NCBI GenBank assembly: GCA_947652605.1 | Contig: OX393579.1 | Location: 25,937,674-26,001,673, forward strand | From: Elmis aenea | Lineage: Eukaryota; Arthropoda; Insecta; Coleoptera; Elmidae | Direction of reading: 5' to 3' | DNA: 64,000 nt | Part shown: positions 48,725 through 60,383 of the stretch, one piece after another | Layout of the letters: each line of letters opens with the position of its first letter | Position numbering within the stretch: position 1 is the first letter of the stretch | Made by a program: the position numbers and the translations under genes | Notes under the pieces: generated by a model | Told to the model about the DNA's origin: nothing | The model's database searches: none | Seen by the model: the letters and a program-made list of their open reading frames with translations, nothing else

Positions 48725-49985
48725 TAATTCTTAAAATAGTGGCCGAAGTAAATGGAGTTAACTCGAAGGCATTTTTCAAGTGTTCTTTATTATGACTTCG
48801 AAAGGGGTTAAGCGCTTGCGAGTGCAAGGAATAGATTAAGCTTTTAGTGAACAAGCTTCTTTCTTGGCTACAATTTATCGCAAGTATTAAGAATTTGACC
48901 GCGAAAGGAGTTCTGTTCAAGTGCTCAGCATCAAAAAGATAATTGATGATGACAATAAAACCACCTATAAGGTCATACAACATTGACTCAAGATTTGATA
49001 CTGAGCTCTTAGAACAATCCTCAACGATCATCTATCTACATATAAAAAAAGTTGTCAGTAGTGTTGTGCTACATTAGCGCTCTGCGCTCGAAATATAATA
49101 GCAAAGCGTGTCAAAATTTACCATGAAACTTCCAATCTTCTCAATAATAGAAGACATCAATTTATTTTCCCAATGAATTCGTACCTATATGGATCTACGA
49201 AAATGAGCAAACCACGACAGTGACAAAAAAGCAGCGAACAATGAAAATACTATTTACAAGATCGGAATGTTATCCTTTACAGGACGAGTGGGCAGTTATT
49301 GGACGAGCCATAGGCGAGTCCTAGAAGCATACGAGTCCAGTCGCGACGCTTTCCGGATGTTACGTACAATACTTTTTCTGCGTCCGCCACTGACACAAAA
49401 ATCACTATCGTCACCATCCATAATTAAACAATAACTTAACAAACTACAGGTGAAAATTCGCTTGCTGGTATAATAACGCTTGTTTGACAGCGCAAATCAA
49501 CAAAACAACTCATTACCATGGTAATCAGTTACTTTCTGGCCTAGGCCAGTAAAGATGTATTTTCCAGCCTAAAAATGTATCGCAAACAACCGATTTTCTG
49601 GAGGGATGCAGAAAAAAGTAATGCACGTGTGCAGTTGTCTTCGGAAATATGAGTCTGGTCAGTGCAATTAAGCTAGATGCACAGAAGAGATTTACAGCAG
49701 AAAAAATTACACAGAAAAGTATTTGGCCCAAGTATTCAGTAGCGTTAAAAAAATAGCTTCGCATGACAACCTTAACTCCCAAGTTTTTAATTGAAAAAAA
49801 GATAAAAAGAGTAGAGCATCCACCGTACTCACCTAACTTGACAATGTGCAACTGTTGGTTATTTTTGTAAGAAAATTGCTGAGTATATAGTTCTCGTCTG
49901 AAAAAAAAATTGGTTGAAAGCTTTTAAGGAGTGAAAAGTAATTGTATTGTTGCTAGAGGAATTACTTTGGACATATTAAAATAAA
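48725..49985 (+). pseudogene. mariner transposase, decayed and interrupted
   Basis: Across three frames the plus strand follows a mariner transposase from N- to C-terminus. 'YYDFERG' then 'SACECKE' (48795-48830) lies in the first helix-turn-helix. 'LRTILNDHLS' (about 49012-49040) is in the second. 'WIYENEQTTTV' (about 49190) lies at the first catalytic-Asp block. 'TAEKITQKS' follows at about 49693. 'EHPPYSPNLTMCNCWLF' (49818-49868) is the last catalytic block, with Asp changed to Asn. Stops and indels are numerous. The relic is split at 49275-49611 by a dispersed repeat, and homology resumes on the other side. It is clearly non-functional. Confidence 0.65.
49275..49611. repeat. Dispersed CTTTACTGGAC repeat, copy 2
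   Basis: Matches 23669-24050 over most of its length (ACTTTTTCTGCGTCCGCCA, CAAACTACAGGTGAAAATTC, GGCCTAGGCC near the end). It is inserted in the mariner relic. The minus-strand frame 49525-49851 is incidental. Confidence 0.75.
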
Positions 49986-49989
49986 ATCG

Positions 49990-51100
49990 TGGTTTTTGTT
50001 CTTAAATTCAGATTGAACCTTTCATAACAAAATTATTTTAAAACTGTTATTGATAAAATTATGAAATGACTTGAGAAAATATTAATTAAGATAAGATTTA
50101 TTTTATTACGAAATAACTATTACCTTAAAAAATAACAACAAATTTTTAGTAATTCACTACCGTGAACACACGCATAATACTATTTTAAAGTTATTAAACT
50201 TTATTGCCAGAAAAATCATAATTGATCATTATCAAAAAATTACAAAAATTTCATTGTGAAAATTTGTCATAATGTTATTTTAATTAGTATTGAAACTCGT
50301 AACACTATGGTGCATCTAATCCTCAAAAATATTAGTGCCAAAAGTTTAAAAAGTAATTTACAGTGATCAAGAGAAAACAAAAACTACTCCAAATGTAGAC
50401 ATCTGTATCTTAAAATGATAACATAGCAGTATGTCTTATTAAGTCAAATTAAAAAGCGGTTTTATACTGTCCCGTTTTAAAAGAATTCTAGACATCAAAT
50501 TGAGCAAAACCAACTTGAGTCATGTCGCGGTAAACACATGAAGAAAATAACATGGTTTAGAAAACTGCGTTCGACAACCCATATAATTACACCTTTGTTC
50601 TATTCTAGGTTGCCATACGTATTAAGTACACGGTGAATGAAAGTTTACCGACGCATACTTCATGACTTCTTCAAATGATGTTTTAAAAGGTCTGTCCAGA
50701 CGACAGCAAAGTTAGAAGAAACATGTGCATCACATATGATTTTTAAAACAAATTAATTCAACAGTTGTTGATGGTTTATAGTCAATCTCGTTTCTCGGTA
50801 ATACAATAAACATTTCAAAAAATTTAGAAAGTATCAAAAACGTGTTTTTGATAATTTTATTAACAAAAATTCTATTCTTGTCGGCAAAGATATAAAGAAA
50901 ACATCTTATAGTTTAGTTTTTGTTACCGCCCAAGAGTAAATTTCAACCTATATTATTATAATGGAATTTAGTTACTTAAGTAGCTATAAAAATACTAGTT
51001 GCATGTTATGGGGTCAGGTTTTCAAAAACGTTAAGGTTAAAATGGAAATCGAATATTTTTAAAAACTCAAAAATTCGTGTTAATATTTTTTTCAAAATAT
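49990..51100. other. No gene recognised
   Basis: AT-rich sequence without supported features. Confidence 0.5.
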
Positions 51101-52576
51101 ACAGGGTTCTCGTTTTTCGAGGGCCACTATGGGGATCTCGTAAACGGTAAGAGTTACGACTTCGGTTAAATTGGGGCAAAGTATATTCAGGTGCTTAATA
51201 ATTTGAAGCAAATAGAACTTATCTAGCTCTTTTAGTTTTTGAGATACCAAAAAGTGGATTTTTGTTTTTTGCCCGTAACTTTTTCATTTGATGTCGAATT
51301 TCATTTCTGTTAAAACTTTTTTATGGCCACTTTTTGCAAGGAATCAGAATCCCAAATTATATTTTCCGTGCGACGTTACGTTTTTTAAAAACCATCATCA
51401 GGTCTATTTTTTCTTATGTACGCTATATCTGATTTTAACGCCAATTTGTAAAGTATTTTTTTTTAATTCGACAATGTGTAACACTTGGCACATTTTTAAA
51501 ACAATTGCTGTTAAAAATGGCAAAAACAAATATTTTATTTAAAACAAATCCTAATCGGCATGATACATAATTGTCTTTGTCCCTTTTTCCTTGGAAGCAC
51601 GTAAGTTATTCGCATGAAATTACTATTTAAGGGATTTAATTTAAAAAATAGGTATTAATAAATATGTTAGGAATGCATTAACATTGTTCACGTAGCAAAT
51701 ATTTTTAGAATATTTTCTTTGGTTAAGTAATAAATTTCTCTAAAATGTGTTAATCCTTATTTGGCATACAATTATTTGTAACAAAAAATAACCAGTTATG
51801 CCTTTTATCTGCGTTAATGACTTCTAATAAGCAAAAAGGGTAAACAGATTTCTGTACGTTTTTTTGTAAACTATGAACACTTATATTATTTGATTACGAA
51901 AATTTTGTTACAAATAATTGTATGTCAAATAAGGATTAACACATTTTAGAGAAATTTATTACTTAACCAAAGAAAATATTCTAAAAATATTTGCTACGTG
52001 AACAATGTTAATGCATTCCTAACATATTTATTAATACCTATTTTTTTAATTAAATCCCTTTAATAGTAATTTCATGCGAATAAAAAGGGACAAAGACAAT
52101 TATTTACCATGCCGATTAGGATTTGTTTTAAATAAAATATTTGTTTTTGCCATTTTTAGCAGTAATTGTTTTAAAAATGCGCCAACTGTTATACATTGTC
52201 AAATTCAGAAAAAAATACTTTACAAATTGGCGTTAAAATCAGATATAGCGTACATTAAAAAAAATTGACCTGATGATGGTTTTTAAAAAACGAAACGTCG
52301 CACGGAAAATATAATTAGGGATTCTGATTCCTTGCAAAAAGTGGCCATAAAAAAGTTTTAACAGAAATGAAATTCGACATCAAATGAAAAAGTTACGGGC
52401 AAAAAACAAAAATCCACTTTTTTCCCTATATCTCAAAAACTAAAAGAGCTAGATAAGTTCTGTTTGCGTCAAATTATTAAGCACCTGAATATACAACTTT
52501 GCCCCAATTTAACCGAAGTCGTAACTCTTACCGTTTACGAGATCCCCATTGTGGCCCTCGAAAAACGAGAACCCTG
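51101..52576. mobile_element. Large foldback element, arms about 680 bp
   Basis: Ends CAGGGTTCTCGTTTTTCGAG are exact inverted copies flanked by TATA. The left arm 51101-51787 and right arm 51905-52576 stay nearly identical to their inner edges (CATACAATTATTTGTAACAA against its complement) around about 117 bases of spacer. No transposase is present. The frames 51288-51542 and 52074-52268 are mirror-image by-products. If transcribed, the RNA would form a very long hairpin. An isolated right end (CTCTTACCGTTTACGAGTCC) lies at about 53214. Confidence 0.85.
52264..52302 (+). other. Hammerhead-like motif, unproven
   Basis: CCTGATGATGG, then GAAACGTCGC after an AT-rich potential stem, resembles the conserved core of hammerhead ribozymes (CTGATGA...GAAA). 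The stem II pairing is weak and no stem III partner is nearby. The opposite arm carries a variant with GTAAC in place of GAAAC. Confidence 0.2.
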
Positions 52577-54657
52577 TATATGCACAAACAAATGTACTAG
52601 TTTTTCTTAAAGTAAATAATGTTATAAGTTTTATTTTATTTCAACCAATTTATTTCCTTTTGCTGTTTTATAATAATTGGACGAAAAGCTGCTTTTTAAA
52701 AATAAATAAATTTTGGTTTATTTTTGATTTAAAGTTTTACTTTTATATTCGTCAAAATTTGCGTTAAATGTCTTTTGTTTCATGGCACTCTTTAGCTTTG
52801 TTGGGACTTTTTGATGAGTTTTATTTGTTTTGAGCCCAGATATGAAAATAAATATATTAAACAATTAAACTTTATATTATTGAAAAGTGGGGGGAAAATG
52901 CTATGTTATGAGGTCATGGCCAACTATGGTTTCCATTAAAAAAAATGCAAGTTGGTAATTTATCTAAGAACTTAATCAATATTGAAACAAATGAATGTTT
53001 TCATTTTATAGTGCGTAAAAAACTCTACAATTTTTTTTCTACAAATAGTTTTGTACCATCAAGTATAACCGAGTAATTAACGATTTTAAAAAAGTGTCCA
53101 TTCTGATATTTGTTTATTATCTAGCATGCCAGGGAAATTTTTAAAAATATTAAAGGATCATTGAATAGGTCTCCGAATATGGAACAATTTGTCTAATTTA
53201 AACTTCTTTGTAGCTCTTACCGTTTACGAGTCCTGTATATAAATTACATAAACAAATGTAATAACGTATAATACAACAAATTTGCATTTGTTAACGGTCA
53301 ACAACACCAAACACTTTAAGACCCTGATAAAGTTTCTTGAAAGTACAATAAATGGTATTTGAAATACATAGCATAAGACTTAAAACATTACATTATAAAC
53401 TTAAAAAATAATTTTAATTAGTTGGAAGCGTAAATGCTGGGCTTCTGCAAATATAGAACGTAACCCGCATGGCCGCATGCACATCTACAAAAAAAAACTG
53501 AAGTAAAAAACAATTTTTTGAGTAATTTTTTGTAAAAAAAAGTGTTATTTATTTGTAAGGGCGTTGATAGAGAGTTTCAATGTATGTGAAATATCGTTTT
53601 TAATTAGTTTGTTACCATTAGTAAAAGTACATCTTTTAAGTGTGCAAGTCGGAAGGAATTGAGCGTGCTGACAATATGTGTTATAAACTTTTTCAATATT
53701 TTTTGTTCTTAAAGTAAAATTGTTTCACAGGAATTTTAAACTACACAATCCAGAATATTGTAGTATAAAATAGCATGCTAAAAAGATACTTTAAATTCAT
53801 TTTCGCTGCATCGAGGTTACCTTATTAAAATTTTTAATGCGACAAATATTTCAAACTTTTTATACAGTTTGCCGATAAATTCATGGTTGATAGTCCATCT
53901 TCAGACCGAAATTAATTAATAAAACGATCTTATTTTTTGATATGGCTGATTTAAGTTATAATCATCAATAAAAACTTTCTTAAGCCTTTCCAACTTTCTC
54001 AGTACTAAATGAATTATGGTACCGTAGTCCTGATAACTCGTAGACTGATGCCATTAATAACATTGTCATTTATTTAACCTATTATTAACAGTTTTAGCGA
54101 CCACTGCAGCTGTCTACGTTTATTCTAAAAGTATTAAATTTTAAAATCGATGACCGAGATAAAAGCTAATGGGTCACATGCACATCATGTCTCTTGCCTT
54201 TTACCTCTTTACTTTGTTTCGCAGGTGTGTCCCTATTTACATTAACAACCTATAGAAAGAAAGTATACATTTCAGTTTCTGAAAGAATACTTGTATGGAC
54301 CTTAAATAAATATTTAAAAAAAATTAAATATTCTATTTCTCGTAGCGCAGTTAATATTCAGTTTTCTAAACAAAGTAGTCCAAAAGTTAACAAAAAACTA
54401 TCTGAGGAGCTACTTTTTAAAAATAAATCCACTTGTATCAGCAAATATTTAAAAGCGGTTTTTGTTTTTACGCAATAGACGAAAATTGAAATTTCACAAT
54501 TTTCAAAATTGACAAACTGCTATGAATGTTTTTATTAGTAATTTAACAGTAGCATTTGATAAATTAATCTAATATTATAAAGTCTAGAAAATTTATACTT
54601 TTACAGATGTGTTACAGAAAATAACAAAGATATAGTAACTTTAGTGAAAATTTTATA
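52577..54657. other. No gene; repeat fragments
   Basis: AT-rich. 53181-53237 is a right-end fragment of the large foldback family. 54194-54478 is an open frame preceded by a pyrimidine-rich tract and TTTCGCAG, but has no recognisable domain. Confidence 0.45.
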
Positions 54658-54665
54658 CTCAGTAT

Positions 54666-55148
54666 AAGGGCTGCGGAGTTGGTAAAAAAACATCCGACTC
54701 CGATTCCTAATAATTTTAGTACTTCGACTCTGACTCCGACAAAATTAAATACTAAGACCTTTTTTTGGTGTGTGTAAAAAAATATGTACCTATATCTACC
54801 TATAAAGAAATGATTTAATATTTGAGCCAATATTCAAATTCAATTAAGTTAAAACTTGTACTTTACTTTAAAAAAAAAAACTACAAATTTGATAGGTAAA
54901 TTAAAACGCCATTCTACCATTACATATTTAAAATACCTAAATAAGTTCTGTCAAAATACAAAAACACTTTTATTGTAAATTGTAAGAAGGTAGCTTGGTC
55001 TGTTTACTGCCTACTGCAGCAAAAAACCTCCTCGTAATTTTTTTTTTTTTCTGTAAAATTTAAAAGGCGATACATTTTTACCGATTCCGACTCCGACTCC
55101 ACGGACCAGATATTTCTCCTAAACTCCTACTCCGACTCCACAGCCCTG
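54666..55148. mobile_element. hAT MITE with GACTCC hexamer arrays
   Basis: Ends AAGGGCTGCGGAGTTGG and, from the right, CAGGGCTGTGGAGTCGGAG. Flanks are CTCAGTAT (54658-54665) and CTCATTAT (55149-55156), a 7-of-8 duplication. Runs of CCGACTCCGA and GACTCCGACTCC lie inside both ends. The 483-bp body is otherwise AT-rich. The CAGGGCTGTGGAGTCGG end is widespread in animal hAT elements. Confidence 0.85.
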
Positions 55149-55156
55149 CTCATTAT

Positions 55157-55630
55157 GTCATGGATTTAAAAAACATGCGCTTAAATAAAAAAACCTGATC
55201 GACTTGATAGTAATACTGCTAAAATTATGTAATTATTATTTCCAAGTACATAATTAAACATCGTACTGAATGTAAATTTTGAAACTGCTGAGGTTTTTTG
55301 CTTACGTATATTTGTAAACTTCTTGTAAAAGTTGATAGCCCGATTCACTATGTACGTTGCTAAGAATTTGGTTTGGTTAGCAATATCTTTAAGTCGTAAT
55401 TTTTAGCAAGGATACCAGCAAAAATGTGTATAATTTGTATCCACAGAACATATTTGTATCCTGTAAAAAACGCGGTAACAAAAATTGCCAAAGTTTTATT
55501 TAGAAATTCTTATCAAACAAAATCGTTAACTTTGAAGGAATTTCGTAACCTCGAAATTTTTTCTTTTTCTGTCATTCTGTAAAAGTCATTGCTGTCATTT
55601 TGAAAAATAGATAAAGAACAAAAAAAAAAC
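55157..55630. other. No gene recognised
   Basis: AT-rich spacer. Confidence 0.5.
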
Positions 55631-55633
55631 ACA

Positions 55634-56104
55634 TGGATAACGGGCAAATCAAGAGCAAATGATTAATTACTGATAACGGGAAAATGTCATTCTCTTAAAA
55701 CTAAGGAATTAGATGAAAATTGGAATATCCTAGCGAATAACCTGAGTAACATTATAAATGGGTCCCGTAAAGACAAAGAGCAGTAGAAGAAGATAGTACA
55801 ACAAAATACATTTCATGTATTTCAACGTGCCATTTTTTGCTATTTAAAAAATGTTTATTTCGTTTTTTACTTAATGGAAATCTAAAATTCGCAAAAAAAA
55901 ACAAGGCAAAACAAGAAAAATTAATTTCAAACCAGGGGTGGAGGATATCACAACACTGACTTAAACGACTTTGAAAACCGAGTAATGAAACTCGTAGGCT
56001 GGGTGGCAATAATAGGTTGTGATGATTTACCAGACGAAATCGATCCCGATTTTATAAAAACAGACGCACTAACAGCAGAGCTGACTACCGATGAAATAAT
56101 ATAA
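55634..56104 (+). pseudogene. Myb/SANT-like (zeste-type) DNA-binding protein relic
   Basis: From 55706 the frame reads 'ELDENWNILANNLSNIINGS' then 'RKDKEQ', a stop, and 'KKIVQQ'. This fits the W--LA--LN--G--K---QWKK pattern of zeste-type Myb/SANT domains, with the conserved second Trp codon turned to TAG. After a decayed stretch, a clean frame from 55937 reads 'GGGYHNTDLNDFENRVMKLV', then 'GWVAIIGCDDLPDEIDPDF', to a TAA ending at 56104. This resembles the GGG...L---E-RVL-L-G segment that follows the domain in such proteins. They occur as host regulators and as the second gene of PIF/Harbinger transposons. I see no Harbinger transposase here, so which one it derives from is open. Confidence 0.45.
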
Positions 56105-57005
56105 GGAAAATTAAATTTTTCTAAAAATCTATAAGGATCACATTACATAAATTAAAACCAAACAATCTTTATCTTACCACGTTTAGTTTTAATGGTGTCA
56201 ACTTTATCTACAGGAAATTTGACGTATTTCGGTAGAAAATGAATCGTAAATATATTAGATATTTTGTTAATAATTCTACTAATTGATGGCTAGCTCATTG
56301 GATATTTTAAATATTGCCCTACGATTGTTTAGTAGGAACCATGGCCATAAAAATTTAGACAAATTAATACCTTAAATATATATATTTCATAAATGCAATA
56401 ACAATAAATTGAAGATGATTTACTTGCAGATGATCTGGAATAGAAGTTATCCGTTCATGTTTTTCCATATAAAGATGTAACTCATTTATTAAATTAACAA
56501 CTAAACAATTCGGCATTCTATATAATTTTACAAAACTATCATTGAAATTTCGAAAGTGTTGTTGGCGTCTCTTAATTGCCTAAACTCTAATCTGAGACGT
56601 TCGACACAATTTAGTTTAATTATTTTGGGTAATTAAAATATAAATAATTATTAATTTACCGAGCTACAGCATTTTCAGATTCGTTTATGAAGTTTATATG
56701 AAAATCAAAACCAATCGGACCCATTTCGTTATTACTTGCTACTGTTAGCAACCACAAAATCGTACACTTTAAGTTAAAGATAATTATAAGCAATTATTGC
56801 TTATTTGATATTAGGAACAGCTCCTGAATGCAAAATTTTAAAGTTCTTGCAAATTTTTGTTTAGTAACCATAAACTTTGCCAAGCAAGTAAAAATCTTGA
56901 CAGGATACTTACGATACTTAGTGAATATGAAAGTAGAAATTTGTTGTTGCTTAGTAAGAAATGTTTCCTTAACAAGTACGCTTCTTGCTTATCTCCTAGC
57001 AATGT
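56105..57005. other. No gene recognised
   Basis: AT-rich. The frames 56828-57121 and 56857-57138 are open only because of the microsatellite that follows. Confidence 0.55.
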
Positions 57006-57010
57006 ACATA

Positions 57011-57054
57011 TGTGTGTATGCGTGTGTGCGCGTGTGTGTGTGTGCGTGCGTGCA

Positions 57055-57098
<44 letters not shown>

Positions 57099-57107
57099 TG
57101 TGTGTGA
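57011..57107. repeat. (TGCG)n / (TG)n microsatellite
   Basis: TGTGTGTATGCGTGTGTGCG runs into about 14 units of TGCG and ends GTGTGTGTG. Confidence 0.95.
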
Positions 57108-57395
57108 TAATCAGGTTGTAATTGTAAATTGTAAATAAATTATGTTTTGCAATTTAAAAAAAGAGTTTAGCTATAAATAGTTTACTAAGTTTGCTATAAA
57201 ATTATAAATGTTTAATATAAAATGTAATATATGTGTTATAACAAATCTTTTAATTTGCTAATAAAAAATATACAAACTTCATAAAAAAAAAGAAATGTGT
57301 TGAATAAAGTTTATGCAAATTGTTAAAAATCAAGATATTCTAGTGAAATGATCACAAGACATTGAACATTTTTAGTTATGTAAAACAGAAGAATT
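57108..57395. other. No gene recognised
   Basis: AT-rich spacer between the microsatellite and the MULE relic. Confidence 0.5.
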
Positions 57396-57399
57396 GTTC

Positions 57400-57862
57400 A
57401 ATACGGCCGCGGAACTTTTTCTCAATAAATGGCACCCTTATGAAAATGACTTTATTAAATATTTTGAAAGCGAATGGTTAGCTCTGAACAAAATTGGTTT
57501 GAAGCTATTTTTTATAAAGTAGCTACATAGTACTCATAATCGTTTGAAATCTTTTAACCAAACAATAAAAGCAGAAGTTACTTTTCGCGAAAGATTACCT
57601 ATTTCACGATATTTTTAATCGTTCTTCCTGAGAACATTGGTAATTAAATTATGTAAATAAAATTAAAATATTTTACGATGCTTCAAAAATTGATTTGAAC
57701 TTTTGGACAAAATCTTACACTTTGGCAAGACAAAATAAAGAAATATCTAAAAGCACAACTGGTCAAGAATCATCTGTTGCGTTGTACGAGGTAAAGAATT
57801 TAACGGAAGTACAAAGTAATTCAAGTAATACAACTGTTGCTTCACTTGATGAGTTTTTTTAA
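57400..57862 (+). pseudogene. MULE-type (FAR1/SWIM-like) transposase C-terminal relic
   Basis: Read across frames: 'LFLNKWHPYENDFIKYFESEW', then 'STHNRLKSFNQTIKAEVTFRE' with 'RLPISRYF'. This pattern (W...Y-----T-N-LE-FN--IK-E-TFR-RLP) is typical of the C-terminal part of Mutator-like transposases found in insects. A last frame 57722-57862 (ARQNKEISKSTTG...ASLDEFF, TAA) closes it. Stops separate the parts. No catalytic DDE block is visible in the retained portion. The hAT element at 58060 follows 200 bases later. Confidence 0.5.
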
Positions 57863-58059
57863 GATATGTTCTGTTAACGTAAGAATTGTGAAATATAATT
57901 ATCGACATTCCATTGGGTGGAAAAAGAAAAAGGGTCCGTTTGATATTTTTCCGTTGGCTCTTACAGAGCAGTTTGTCTTTTTTAACGTCATTACGACAAG
58001 TCTTATTAACTTTCCTGGGATACTTAGTTCTTTCATTGCTTCGACCAGTTTATTTCTAT

Positions 58060-59508
58060 CAAGGATGGAAAACGTAACATAACGATACCCGATAACGTTA
58101 TAATAACGATTCAATTATAATTTTTTCTACAATAACGTAACGATATTTTTATAACGTTATATAACGTTATAATAACCGATAACGTTTCGTTAAAAGTTAT
58201 TTTGAATCGTTATTCCCTATAAATTACATTTTTATATGGCGATCTTTTTATTTTCAGAAATTAAAATTTTGTACTATTTTTTAAATTTACATTTACAGAT
58301 CCCAAAAATAATTTCAGAGTTACAAATAAAAATTATTTTTATACAGCATGTTTCTTAAATAGTGCGAAAAAAATCGGGAGGTGATTCCTTATCGAAAATT
58401 AAGAGGAGTCTTACATATATATTTTTTTCCTTTAGGGTTTCCTTTCGGAGTTACACCCTCCTAAAGGGGATCGGTAAAATTGCGTTTTTATTTTATTTCT
58501 CAAATTTGTATAAATGTGGGAGAATGATATTCGGTAGATGTTTTATGCTTATTAAAAGGTTTCCCATAGTAATATTTTCAATCATCTTCCACCTTCATAG
58601 GGGGCTGATAAGTGCGACCCCTGTTGGTTTTTTAATCAGAACTTTTTGGTGAGTTGATTTTGCAATTTTGTTTTGTTTTGAAAACTTGATTTATTTAGAA
58701 GTTTCTTTTATTCTATAACTGTTCTCGTTAAACCTACAGTTTTTGAGTAAAAATTATATGAATGAACATGAATCATCATAATATTCCAATATAAAACAAT
58801 TCATTTTGGTGGTTACCATGGTTTGTTTATGTTCATATTGGATAGAAGTGACGGGTGTAATTCATTTTGACGTTGACGCGACGAGAACTCTAAAACGCCC
58901 GACAATTCTACCCAATATGAACATAAACATCAAATTCACTCATTTAATTTTTTACTCAACATTGTAGGATTTACGAGAACAACTAAAGAATAAAAAAGGT
59001 TCTAAATAAATCAAACTAACAAAAAAAAATTTAAATTGCAAAATTTCAACTCACCAAAAAGTTCTGATTAAAAAACCAACAGGGGTCGCACTTATCAGCC
59101 CCCTATGAAAGTGGAAGATGATTGAAAATATTACTATGGGAAACCTTTTTTTAATAAGTACAAAACATCTACCAAATATCATTCTCCTACATTTATCTAA
59201 GTTTGAGAAATAAAATAAAAACCTAATTTTACCGATTCCCTTTAGGGGGGTGTAACTCCGAAAGCAGACGTCTAAGAAAAAATTGTTATATAAAAGACCT
59301 CACTTTATTTTCGATAAGGAATCACCTCCCAAATGTTTTCGCATTATTTAAGAAACACCCTGTAAATCGTAATTTATGTAACGTTATATAACGTTATATA
59401 ACATAACAATTCATTTTTTTAACGTTATTTATAACGTTATGTAACGAAAACAAAAAATAAATAACGTTATACAATAACGTAACGATTTAAAACGTTATTC
59501 CATCCCTG
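58060..59508. mobile_element. hAT non-autonomous element, ATAACGTTAT arrays, hosting a MITE
   Basis: Ends CAAGGATGGAAAACG and, from the right, CAGGGATGGAATAACG. An exact ATTTCTAT duplication is at 58052-58059 and 59509-59516. Both ends carry many ATAACGTTAT palindromes (58085-58200, 59370-59500). Between them sits the 1-kb CAGGGTGTTTC MITE (58344-59362). Without it the element is about 430 bp. Confidence 0.9.
58344..59362. mobile_element. CAGGGTGTTTC MITE, copy B (long)
   Basis: Left end CAGCATGTTTCTTAAATAGT, right end AAGAAACACCCTG, TA on both sides. The 1,019-bp body is an almost complete inverted repeat: GGGGGCTGATAAGTGCGACC with CCAACAGGGGTCGCAC, then arms closing on CCAATATGAACATAAACA-type sequence at 58835-58930. 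It is the longest and most symmetric copy. Copies A and C look like internally reduced relatives. Confidence 0.85.
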
Positions 59509-59516
59509 ATTTCTAT

Positions 59517-60195
59517 CTATTTTTTATAATAATATAGAATCTGTGTTACATTTTTTGTTTTTTTCTTTTACATAGAATTTGTGTTGTTTTTGTTTGACGT
59601 TTGTCTTTAATAAAAGTTTTGATACAGATACTTTAATTTGTCTAATTTCTTAATGTAATAAAAATACATTAGTTTTATAAACCAATCAAATAAGTAAAAA
59701 TTAATAACCGTTGTTATCGGGTGTTTCATTAGGAAAAAGTGGTTATTTTTTGGCAATACAATTTTATTTATAACAACCTTAAATTTTTTGTAGCATAAAA
59801 AAATATATTCACTGATTTTTCTATTTTTTAAAACAAATTTTATTATATTTATAGTATAATTTTAATTATGTATAGTGTTTTTTGAGTTTTATAGCAAACT
59901 AATTATTTTTATAGTAGGTAATTATTATTTTTTTGTAGCAAAAAATATGTTTTATGGCAATTGCACTTTTTTGTAGATAGATACAAAAATTTTGAGAAAA
60001 TATTAATATTTGTCGAGCATTAAATTTGTACTCAAATATATTTTGACTGAAAAAAATAAGAATTTTATACAATTTTTATTTTCACACAAAAATATTTTCC
60101 CTCATTGGATATAACCTCAAGCAACTTTTTGATTTCCTTATGGAAAATGCTGTTGGTTCTTTAAAAAACTAGACACAAAACAACCATTAACCTTC
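59517..60195. other. No gene recognised
   Basis: Very AT-rich. No supported feature. Confidence 0.5.
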
Positions 60196-60383
60196 AAATT
60201 CATTTGACGTTAAGTATGCTAAATACACATATTAGGACAAATGGTGATCGGTACATTGCAACTACCAGAGTGCATGATTCTTTAAGATTACCCTTAAACC
60301 TACTGTTGGAGTGGTCAGAAAAGAATGGTTTTTGAACCTTACGTACAACTCTTTGGCCACCTGTGGTTCTAGTAGGTGAATTT

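Noticed and set aside
54194..54478. 94-codon frame after a pyrimidine tract and CAG, a possible exon
   Set aside because: No recognisable domain, AT-rich codon use and no matching donor exon; splice-acceptor-like sequences are frequent in such DNA.
56828..57138. Two overlapping Cys/Val/Arg-rich frames
   Set aside because: They are open only because the TGCG microsatellite has no stops.
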